From Branchiostoma floridae (taxonomy: Eukaryota; Chordata; Leptocardii; Amphioxiformes; Branchiostomatidae), in assembly GCF_000003815.2 (NCBI RefSeq), contig NC_049984.1, positions 10,998,556 through 11,062,555 of the forward strand: DNA of 64,000 bases, read 5' to 3'. A model generated the notes under the pieces. It was not told the DNA's origin and made no database searches. It saw only the letters and a program-made list of their open reading frames with translations. Made by a program: the position numbers and the translations under genes. How positions within the stretch are numbered: position 1 is the first letter of the stretch; the number at the start of each line of letters is the position of its first letter. This document shows, piece after piece, positions 49,038 through 59,804 of the stretch.

Positions 49038-51240
49038 TAGTTTATGGTAAGTGAAACGTTAACAGACACTAATTGTCTTACTGCCCCTACGGCTTCCTGA
49101 GCTACGGGACTGAGTAACTTAATATGCACAATCAATGCAAACGTGCCATAATTCATAAGGGGTGAATGATTGGACTGTCAACATTGTTACTTGTGTATGT
49201 TAGCTAAAGGTGTAGATAACCAAGCATAGATTATTTAGATGTGGGCATCATTTGCATAATCAGACCATGTCATGGAGATACAAGGTCTTTGCACTTCGTT
49301 CTGTTAGGCTCAGTTACTAGTATTCTATACAACTGCCTACTGTGTCACAGATGAATGTAAATATTTTCTAGAATCTCTAAACAGCAGTGTGAGGCCTCAT
49401 AATTTTACTCAGTTACTGTAGCTAATGATAGAATTTTTCCATTCCATGCATTTCAACGTAGGTTTTAGGTCACAGAAGATACATGATGTATGAAATTTAA
49501 TGGATCATCAATTGCCTTTGTTTTTTAATTCCGAACCGTTTATATGCATAAAAGCAATTATGCCTGAAAAAGCGAGTCTAAGGAGTTCATGTATGTGAAC
49601 TGAGTATATTTGGTTTTGAGCAAGGACACAGTGACTAGTGACAGTGACAGTGACTAGTGTGCCCACCAATTTTTTACTTTCAATACAAAAAATTATCATT
49701 GTCAGATTTGTGATAATGTTATAAATAAGGTTGAAAAACAAACTGCAAAATGAATAAATATAATGAAAGACAACTGCAGGACTGCTTGTAAAAATGTATA
49801 AAGTCAAAGGTTTTAAAACCAACTCATGTTTAAGTCCACAACCTTTCAAATCTTTTTATATCCTCTTGATCTTGTAAAAGAAGAGAGATGTATATTTCCT
49901 GTGACGACTTGTTGGGGGCAACTTTGGTGTTGTTTTTTTAATAGAAGTTTTACTAATTTGAAAGAATAAATGAACAAAAATTATTATATCCAACTTCATT
50001 GTTGGTAAAACTTACCAACTGCTACCCACTGCTTGATACAAATTACCAGTTCTCAATGGGAAAGATGTGGACCATCGTCATTAGTAGTACCTGTCTAAAT
50101 ACATGTATACAGGTCTTGAGGAACTCAGTACTTTTACAAATATGCTTCACTCATGATCATTACCATAAAGATTAAGTTCAGAAATACATTTTGTATATTT
50201 GCAAATTTTGAGTGCTATAACGGTATATTGGTTTTTGAGCAAATTTGGTGCATTGATGAGGACAAATACAATGTTCATATGAGGGCATGATACATGTGAA
50301 TTTTTCCTGTGTGTGTTCATTTTCTTATCATGAAGTCTTTGATAGGATGTTAACAAAACTACCATTTAACAATTGGAAACCTTAAGCTTTATTTGTACAT
50401 GTATATGGGAATTCACTTGCAGAGCTCAGAAACCTGAAATGTTAGAAAATTTTTGCTGAGGTTGCCCAGTGGGTGAAACTGCAAAGGTGTTAGAAACTGG
50501 CTATAAAAAGGATTTCGAACCCTGTGGTGCATTATAATATATTTTAATGTAGTTCCAGTGAAAGAAGATGAAACAGAGGCACTGTTTGTGATCATTTATT
50601 TAAAAAAAAACACAGTTCAAAAGAAGAAGAAAAATGTTTTGCTTTCCATATATTTTCTTCCAGTATGTGGCTATGTATACACATGATCCATGATGTTTGT
50701 CTTTCTTAGTCTTTCCATACTGAGTTGACCCAACTTTATGTCTGAGACTCTCTCTCTCTAATTTGTTCAATTGTATTAAAAAATTGAAATTCTAGAATAT
50801 CAGAGCCTGAATATCATGAACATGTACTTTGAACTGAATATGTGCATGTCTTCAACATTCCATGTGAGTCCAGGGCATGGAGTCATGACTTCCTGTACCA
50901 TTTAAATGGCTCTACAATATACCTTGAACACATAATAATGCTGTGGGGGTACTGTTGTGACAAGTCACAATGATATTACTAAATTCACCTGTTACAAAAG
51001 GTGAAGTTTTTGACTGTACAATGTAGATAGTTAGGAAGAAAATGGAAACTACAGTGGTCTTTTATTTCCCTATTCTGAATATTTATGCAGATATAAAACC
51101 GGTACTCAATTGGCTACAAATCCTGCAAACTGAAAAGTACTAGTCTAAGACTAGCAGCATTCTTTGTAGTAGCTTCTCAGTTATATAGTTTCGAAACTCA
51201 TTGATAATGCCATTCATTTTATCTTGAAAAGGCTGTCTTG
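49038..51240. other. Convergent intergenic spacer, RIPK1-like B / MLKL-like A
   Basis: AT-rich DNA between two tail-to-tail genes. A minus-strand AATAAA (TTTATT at 51061) is about 180 bp past the MLKL-like A stop and is a plausible poly(A) signal. A short GTGACTA/GACAGT repeat lies near 49635. No exon is recognised. Confidence 0.5.
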
Positions 51241-54200
51241 CTATTCCGGCAGCAATTTGTCGATGATTTCTGTGTGCAGAAGAGAATAGCAATGTTTGTT
51301 AGTAACAAACATATCAATTGTATCCTGGACAGATAAATGTTGTAAGCAATTAAGAGACAAAATCAGAACTCACTTAAGGTCTGTGGCCGGAGAAGAGGGT
51401 CTTCATTTCTGCAATCATCAATGACTTGATGGAAGTTAGGGGGACAACCACTTTCAGCTGGGATTTCTTCTCTTTCCTTGTTGTTGATCATAGCCCTTAT
51501 TGCTTCTGTGTCTTTGCCTATTCATGAACAACAAAACTGTAACATTAAAATGTGGACAGAATGGAAGATCAAAAAACAAGAAAATCTTCTGACGTAGCAT
51601 GTACATGTAATATCAATTCAATGAAAATGTTGATAATGCTAGTTTGAGAGACATATATAAATTTTAAACAAGAAGCTATATGCACCTTCATATGGCTCCT
51701 TTCGCATGGCAATCTCCCACATCACAATGCCAAACCTAAAAGGGTAACCATATTTTATTAAGGCATGAAGTGAAAATAAACATTCTGTTCACTGTATGAT
51801 TTATTCATTTACCTCAATGATCATCAATTTCTACATGTACTTCTAAATGCAACATCAGGATTGACCTATACCATTTGTTGATGTTACATTTAAGGTAGTA
51901 CACAGATGCACAATAGCGTAGAGATAAGAATCTGTACATGGTTGTACTTGTGCATACTAACAGGCTCATCATTTTCTCCAGTTACATGTTGCTGTTATCG
52001 TACCTTTGCCACTTCTTCTGTGTATCTTTTTTGTCTCTCTTTTGTCCGAAAAGGAACCGAAACATTTTGACCTTGTTGTCTTTGAAAGCATTGTTATCAA
52101 AGCCTTTTAAAAATGTGTTGAATTGTGGATCCGAAGTGTGCATACCTTAGAAATTACAGTTGCTGCACAAGTAGATCATCTCCTTAAATTCATCACTTAT
52201 TTATTTGGCGATATTATCATAAGTGGCGGTATTATGGTAATGGGTGTTATCTTCTAAGGCTTCACCTGTGTACCTGAACTTATGACACATATGACACCTT
52301 GGCCTCATCAATCAAATCAAAGGTGTTAAAAATGTTCAGCTCTTGTACTATCAGACACTACAAACATGAAAACAAACATTCGTGCTACAAACATGAAAAT
52401 GTTCAGCTCTTGTGGTATCAGACTTACGCAAAGATTTCGTTTTTCTTGTCATAGTTGTTAATGTCCCCCATCAGCTGCTCAGGCGCGATGTACTCAAGTG
52501 ATCCCTTAAAAGTACCAGCTTTCCTTGCAGAGGACAAGGTTTTGGTGAAACCAAAACCAGTAATCTACATGTAATACATTGAAGTAAAGGCAATACAATC
52601 ATGTACATTATCATCAGTGGTATTATGGCATTAAAGTTACAGATTAAAAACATTCTACTTGATATTTAAGTGTCCTTTTTTTTAGATTGTTGCCAAAGCT
52701 AACAAGTAATGTTGATTGAAGTTGAATTGCTTGCAGACTGATTGCAACCTCCATGTTAATGAAAATTAGCATGACTGTTTCTTCTATACCAGTACTTAGT
52801 AACAGTTACAGTAACACTAGACTTCAACACAGGACTGACGGACAATCTTATTTCAGTCAAATTGAAAGTGCATGAATACAGTCTAATATGATTGACTAAA
52901 ATAGTATATACTGGTAGTTTTTGAATCTATGTATGAAAGGTGCAGTATGGCATAATGATACAAACAATGAATTCTATATTACAGTGGACATTTTTTAGAA
53001 ACAAGCATAATGCATTCCCCAAACCAATGATGATATACATATTTTTTACAAATAAATGTAGCTTGGCAACTAATGCTCCTCCAGCACATCACTCCCACAT
53101 TTGCAACTTCCAATTTACTTAATGTAAATGTGCTTTCTTGATCACATTTAGTAATACATTAATGGATCGATCCTGTCGAACAAATAGAACCCCCTATTCT
53201 ATTTTGAACACCTCCATCAACATTGCAAGATAGCAAAATTCCTGAAGAAAGTATACCTTGACATGAAGATCTTCATCCACAAGAAATTTCTTGCTAGAGA
53301 TGTTCCTATGGAGCATGGCCTTCGGCCTGGCATTGTGGATGGCATGCAGACCACGAGCAGCTTCCAAAGCCATACGCACTCGTCGTTCCCATGGCAGCTC
53401 TATAGCCTTGTTTCGCAGAACATCTCTTAAAGGTCCCTTTTCCATGAATTCCAGCACCAACAAAATCCCTTTAATTCAAATGCACAATGGTTATCATAAT
53501 GCCGAATCAATGGGAACTCAGGCTGTTTCAAACAACTCAGAAAGAAGAATATCAAGATTCATATTAAGTTGATGAGTCTGGGAAAAAACATGGGTAGCAA
53601 AAATGTTCTGTATTTGACATAAAGGCCTGCATGAAACACAAGTGCAGAATTACTAATGAAAAAGCATAATTGGGTGTACTGGAGTTATACTTTCTTACTA
53701 TATAGGGGTAGGTAATACATGTAATTCAGATACAGGTACGGTGCAGGTCCAGAGGATCAGGTCCCAGTCCGGACCAGATCCTGGACCTAATTGTTCGTGA
53801 AAACGTGTGAATGGACGATACTCAAAACAATGGTCCAATTTGCTAGGAATTTATTTGGTGGAGTATCTGACTCCCACTGGCATTTGAAAATCCTGTCTTC
53901 TGTAGGTGTAAACTGTAAATTTGACTGTAGAAACTTGGCATGCCAAAAAATCTACTCTGCTTCGGTCCTGTTATTTTCATGAACCGTAAACCCCTACCAA
54001 TATAATCGGGTCATTTTCTGCTCAGTCCGAAATTCGGTCCACTGAGTTTTTTCAGGTCTGTTTTTTTTCCGGACTGGTCCAACAAGAAAAAACGGTTTTG
54101 TACCGGTACATCGTACTGGTACCCACCCCTAATTTCTAACATGACAAACAGGATACACTGACTTTGAGACCGAGTGCCTATCCCCCATACTCGGACAACA

Positions 54201-57200
54201 TTTTCTGTCTCAACCTTCTTCATCTGCGTTGCCTCGTCCCGCAAATTTCCTGCTACTTCCTCATGGTCACTGCAATGTTCAGATTAGGTTATAGAATAAG
54301 GAAAATTAAAGTCATGATGATTATTAAAGGTAGAGACTGGAATAATTTGGAGAAACGTATGGGTTGATCAAAGCAATAGTCTCAAAGATCCCCTTTGTAG
54401 GGTTAAAATCACTGCACCAGTTCTGTATTTATATATATTTCACAATATATAGAAATTACTCCTGAGAAAAGTTTGGTATTAATCAATTAGATCAGTCTGG
54501 CTTTACAACAGAGATGATCACATATATACATTTCATACGTAATACTTTGGAAAATTTAGGTATTATGATAATTGAGTACTTACAATGACTTGCTCTTGTC
54601 CATCATCTTCACTGCTACTGGAATGTGCGTCTGAATCCACTTGCCCTTGTATACCTTTCCAAACCTCCCTTTGCCAATCTCAGTCAAGTCAATCAAGTCA
54701 TCCTCCTCGATGGGTTCCAATTTCATGTCAGCAGTTGACTGCATGTCTTCATACTTTCCTTAAAAGAAAAAGCAACTAAAATCAATTGTTGGTACAAATG
54801 TACTTCGAACCTCAAATCCCTTTTACTTTAAAATTCATCTTTCAAATAGGAGAGACAGAAATCAGGCAGATAGAATGAATGAAATAATTGCAACATTTGT
54901 TATTTCATGCAACCAAAACTTGAGTTGCCCAGATGAACCCTATTGGAAAACATGCAACAATTGCAAAGTGGCCTGGCTGAGTGCACAAAGATCAGATCAA
55001 TTGCTGATTAATTTTATCATAAGGCACTCAGCAATACGCAATCATGGAAGCATTGTCAGTTATCAGAAAAGGCCCTGTCTAGGCACAGAAAATGAATGTG
55101 TAGGTCCAAAATAAAATTAGGCCTATAGGCTGCATTTCACACCTGTCAGGAGCCACTGTAGCACTTATAATAAGAGATTAACATTAAGAAAACCTCCTTC
55201 ATATGCTGGTGAATGATCATCGCACAACAACCAAACTGATGATGCACATGAGGATGAGGTGTCTGCCACAGGCTCATGGGGTATATGGTCTCTGAACTGT
55301 TTTTTTAATGGGTAATGAAGTCAACAGGATTTTTAACAACTTGAATGTAAGACAATAATTTTGCTACACATTAGAAAAACCATTCATCGTTACTTAGATT
55401 ACATGTAGTGTAGTAGTTCACATTGTCAAGTCACTTATAAATACAATTGTTGCACTTTCTTGTCGTACGTTCCAAGTAGCACACTGCATACTTAAACTTT
55501 CACTTACTTTTCTGTTGATCAAATCCTTTCCTCACTTCCTTTGTCAGTTGGGCAATGTCTGTACTAACTTTGTCCACTTGGTCAGGTAGTCCTTTGAGAT
55601 CTATCAGATTAATGGCATTTCAAATGTAAATTTTTCATGTTGATCAAAGCACAATATGTATTGCATTTTCATGTACCCAAAGATCTTTATATTACTTGGC
55701 AATCATCTTGCCTTAAAGACCACATCTTCTTCTTTTCATGTCATCACTACACTCTTCTGCACATGAAACCAAAGTAGAACATTACACAACCACGATATTA
55801 TTCAATAAACATACATGTATGCATTTGCAGGTTTCATACAATCATATCATTGTTTGTGCAACAATTGCCTAGAGTATACGTAATACTAGATTTGCTCTAA
55901 ATTTTGCACAAATTTGAACAGAAAGAAGTGCCTGCATTTCCCTGGATATGTGGGTACTTATTCCCAACTGAGCCACTTAATGGGTAATTGAAAATAAAAG
56001 TAACAATAACAATTGCTGTCACCATTTTAGTAGATTATGTGAATGCATTACAATGCCATGATATTGTACATAATAGATTTATGATATATTAGCATTTAAA
56101 GCTTACCCTTAATGATTTTCATGATCTCCTCCCAATCTTTCTTCTCATCCTCATCATCCTCTTGCTTCAACTTGACTTTGTCTCTGAGAATGGCAAGCTG
56201 ACTCTGTGCTTCTACCTGGAAAGTTTAGAACAATCACATAATATTACATTTTGTATTACATTTTTCTGGTGATGTTGTCTGTTTCTTAGAGTCAGGGGCT
56301 ATTACTATTAGACTGTTACACTATGTTAATGGACACATTCATACAGGATATCTGAAGAACATGATAGATCTACAGACATGAACTCTAATGTATCCTCAAA
56401 CATTTCACTTTCACTTTTTAACTGGGCTTCTCAGGAAAGCAAGCCGAAGTTCTTGACAGGTTTTAATTCGTACAAAGAATTGCTTGTCTCATAACTACTA
56501 ATATTCAAAACAAGAATGCCTTGAACCTCAGTTTCAAAGTACATTGGAACTGAAAATAGCGGGACGTTACGGAAATATAAAGGGTACTACAGAGGGAAAG
56601 AGGGAGAAAGATACAGCAACTGAATGTGCACATTTAGTTTCTTTTTTGGGCCGATACGGTTTTTCGATACTGTGTCATCCAGGAAATTGTGCAGCCAGTT
56701 CACTATATAAGGTTCACAGCCCCACAACACACCAATCCGACCCAATTCAAACACTCACGGTCCTTATAAAACCGTAATGACTTATATCGACATCATACAT
56801 GGCTCGAGGACAAACAAAATTAAGGCTATTTGGTCACGGGAGCTTTATACTCACCTGCAAACCCATAGTGAGCACAGGGACCAGGTCTGTGAGCTTTTCG
56901 TTGAAGCCTTCGAACCGTCGTTTTATCTCATCCCGCCCTGCCACCTTTATGATAGAGGCTTTAAATCCCTTGTGGCTAGTGAAGGTCTCCATGTATTCCT
57001 GGGCCTCACCAAGACAGCGAAGCATCTCTTGTAGTGTGTCCGTGTAGCTTTCAGGTTGATCTTTCTGGTTTGTCTTCATGTGGGTCTCCAACTTCCTGAC
57101 TATGGGCAGTATGCCACAGATCCTTTCGCGAAGCCGTCTACATCGTGCTTTGTTACACTGAACCTCTTGGACGACCTTCTGTATGGTATCAACTACTGTA

Positions 57201-57235
57201 AAGATAGCCTTTATCAGCTCTAATGGAGTAGCCAT
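51241..57235 (-). CDS. MLKL-like pseudokinase A: four-helix bundle, brace, pseudokinase
   Basis: Ten exons in transcript order: 56855-57235, 56107-56215, 55508-55600, 54584-54758, 54163-54269, 53257-53468, 52428-52564, 51686-51735, 51374-51517, 51241-51269. Phases close; 478 aa against about 471 in human MLKL. Exon 1 (1-127) is a helical N-terminal domain of the MLKL/HeLo type, with CRRLRERICGILP and a second amphipathic block. Exons 2-3 (128-194) form a charged coiled brace. The kinase-like domain has GKGRFG (223-228) and VAVK (Lys245), but HRN at 342-344 replaces HRD and GFG at 362-364 replaces DFG, the position where MLKL also has Gly. The text HRNISSKKFLV also parallels the MLKL loop. Expected role: after release by an upstream kinase the helical bundle permeabilises membranes. 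Function here is inferred; the domain match is strong. Divergent from MLKL-like B. Confidence 0.88.
53703..54131. mobile_element. Second copy of the hAT-type TAGGGGTGGGTACCGG MITE
   Basis: It starts TAGGGGTAGGTAAT and ends GTACTGGTACCCACCCCTA, with the interior words GGTCCAG, AAACCGTT and TTGGTCCA shared with the copy at 21865-22297. The ends and interior are more diverged and the 8-bp duplication is no longer visible. It lies in the MLKL-like A intron, 31 bp downstream of the donor of the exon coding the alpha-C helix. Confidence 0.8.
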
Positions 57236-58419
57236 GTTACAAACCGTACCGAGCGTTGCAGCTCAGTGTGTGAAGTGGCTGATGTAAAGTTGCTCGGCCT
57301 CGCGCAACGTACAGTGAAACTTAAGTAGAGCCGAAAGGCTTCCTGGGAAAATTATAATTATTATCTAGAATGATTGACACCAATTCACTGAACTTGTAAC
57401 TGGCAGAACTCGAAGAAAAATGTCCAGGAGCGGCTCCATTGTGAAGGAAGATATTCTCTTATGCCTATGAGTCGACCCGAAAAATTATGGAACAGTCTTT
57501 TGTTTGCTTTATAGGGGTTTGCACCTGTAAGATCAAAGGTAACATTTGATATCCCAGGATACTTTGCGTTGTCACATATACATCGCGTTGCATGGACACA
57601 ACTGACGGTGCGTTGTGGTCTAATCTTCTTGATTAAGAAAATTTAGATAGTAAGTACATCGAACGTATATAATTAAACGTAGTGATCGTAGGTATGACCA
57701 TCTGATAAGTTCCAACCTACTTTTAACTAGAAAGGCCGACATTTGCTTAAGAGCAAATACAGCATATTTCAGCCATACCCCTTCCCACGCAACATTGGAC
57801 TGTTCCAAATCACCCCTGCGCAAAAATGGAACATCATGTTAACAGTACATTATTCCCCAAAGGGGACTGGTATTGTGAATTGATTCCAGGTAAAAACAGA
57901 GCTTGCTTCTATTTTTCAGAAAATGACAATAATCACATTCCATTCAGAAAATTTTCATCATGACTGAAAATTGTTGAATGACTTCATGTAATGTCATTAA
58001 CAATTTTCAGTACGATAACTTGGTGTAAGTTTAAAAAAAGTATAAGCTCCTTGTGATGTGGGTACATTTATTATTGCAGTGAACTTTTTTTATTCAAGTA
58101 GGGCAAACGATTTGATAATTATCAAGCAGGTGCAGGTACTGTAGGAGCGTTTGTTTTCTTCAAGCTGTAAAACTGTTAAACTGTTTTACTTTGTATGCAA
58201 TCAGCCATCGAGCCTATTCTTATTTTAGTTTAACAACTTCCTGCCAGACCCGGAAGATACGATTGAACCTTGTTCGAGGATTTTATTTTCGTCTGTCTGG
58301 TCAGTCTGTTCATACCCTGGCGCTGAGAGTGTTTTATTGGGCTGAAACTCTGGCAGTTTAAAGTTACTTACAATTTAAATGTTCAAAGTTTATGTCAAAC
58401 AACAACAGCACTAGGAAAT

Positions 58420-58577
58420 GGGGCCACTATAGACAGGTGGTCACTATAGAGAAAATGCTGATCTATTGACTAGGAGCCATACGTTACACATGATTTCAGT
58501 ACACTGATCATTAATCATATAAACATTGCACAGGTAAGCCAATTGTTTAGATGTACAATTAAGTATTTACTGAGCTG
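58420..58577. mobile_element. Truncated copy of the 910-bp TA-flanked transposon
   Basis: GGCCACTATAGACAGGTGGT then CACTATAGAGAAAATGCTGA, followed by GTTACACATGATTTCAGTAC, matches the element at 19161 from about its base 45 onward. The 3' part runs into the assembly gap. Confidence 0.8.
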
Positions 58578-58677
58578 NNNNNNNNNNNNNNNNNNNNNNN
58601 NNNNNNNNNNNNNNNNNNNNNNNNNNNNNNNNNNNNNNNNNNNNNNNNNNNNNNNNNNNNNNNNNNNNNNNNNNNNN
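58578..58677. other. Assembly gap of 100 N
   Basis: Run of N between a transposon relic and a tandem repeat. The true size is unknown. Confidence 0.98.
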
Positions 58678-58846
58678 TGACGCGCACAGGTGTGGCTCTG
58701 TGCGGGGTCACGAAAGGTCGCGTCAGGAGGCCCAAAGAAAACAAATTTCCCCTCAGAAAAGTGCCAAAATTAATCATTTTAAAGTTGTTTATGTCAAACA
58801 TTTTACTTGAATCTTGTTACCAAGTATCTAATGCCTATCTATACCA

Positions 58847-59510
58847 AATTTCAGGTCATTTAATTCTAATACCAGGGTACAGGAGCCAAAAGTGTCCTTT
58901 TTTGGTCAAAAATTGGCCAAAAATCGCAAAAATAAGCATTTTGTTGCACTGTACACCAAAAGTGTTATTGAATTTATATGAAGGGATTATCAAGGCACAT
59001 CTGTGTCAAATTTCAACTCATTCGGTTGCAATACCAAGGTACAGGAGCCAAAAGTGTCCTTTTTTGGTCAAAAATTGGTCAAAAAATCGCAAAAATAAGC
59101 ATTTTCTTGTACTGTACACCAAAAGTGTTATTGAATTTATATGAAGGAATTATCAAGGCACATCTCTGTCAAATTTCAGCTCATTTGGTTGTAATACCAG
59201 GGTACAGGGACCAAAAGTGTCCTTTTTTGGTAGAAAATTGGTCAAAAAATCGCAAAAATAAGCATTTTGTTGTACTGTACACCAAAAGTGTTATCGAATT
59301 TATATGGGGGCATTATTAAGGCACATCTCTGTCAAATTTCAGCTCATTTGGTTGTAATACCAGGGTACAGGGGCCAAAATATACAGTTTTGGTCTAAAAT
59401 TGACCAAAAAATCTCAATAAAATCATTTTAGAGGCAGATATGAAAAAACTGAGAAAAAAGCATCAAGGTATTGGCCCATTCTACCCCTGTGCCAAATTTC
59501 AGGTCATTCG
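58847..59510. repeat. Tandem array, about 162-bp unit, four copies
   Basis: CAAATTTCA recurs near 58847, 59007, 59170, 59333 and 59493. Units share ACAGGAGCCAAAAGTGTCC, TTTTTTGGTC, AAAATCGCAAAAATAAGC and ACCAAAAGTGTTAT. The unit is close to a multiple of three, so frames of over 110 codons run through it in two phases, but they simply repeat and show no domain. The last copy is decayed. Confidence 0.88.
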
Positions 59511-59553
59511 GTCCAGGAACGGCGGAGATGAATCACTTTGAAGATTTGACAGG

Positions 59554-59581
59554 AGAAAGAAAGAAAGAAAGAAAGAAAGAA
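59554..59581. repeat. (GAAA)n microsatellite
   Basis: Seven GAAA units. Confidence 0.9.
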
Positions 59582-59804
59582 ACATTACGAATACAATATA
59601 TTTCACCATACTATGTATGGCTGAAATATAATAAGTTGCCGAACCGTTGTAAACACCTGTTTCTCCCCCGGGTACTACTTCTGCTTCACTTCCTGGTCAG
59701 ACACCGCAACTGATGGTTTCGTAGTCGCCAGTGGAAGCTGTAAATGTAGACCCTTACTGGGGAGTCGAGAGCTAGAGGTTGTGTCTGATGTCGACACGAC
59801 GATC

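Larger units (their letters stand above)
57236..59804. promoter_or_regulatory. Divergent spacer between MLKL-like A and MLKL-like B
   Basis: The start codons face away from each other across about 2.6 kb. The stretch next to MLKL-like A (57236-57340) is GC-richer and is probably its promoter and 5' UTR. The middle is filled by a transposon relic, an assembly gap and a 162-bp tandem array. No exon is recognised. Confidence 0.4.

Noticed and set aside
58692-59319. Two overlapping plus-strand frames of 150 and 113 codons
   Set aside because: They follow the 162-bp tandem repeat and repeat the same peptide; no domain, no splice sites.
59781-59804. Upstream extension of MLKL-like B by eight codons
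   Set aside because: The extension begins at GTG, not ATG. In an animal gene the first in-frame ATG at 59805 is the better start.
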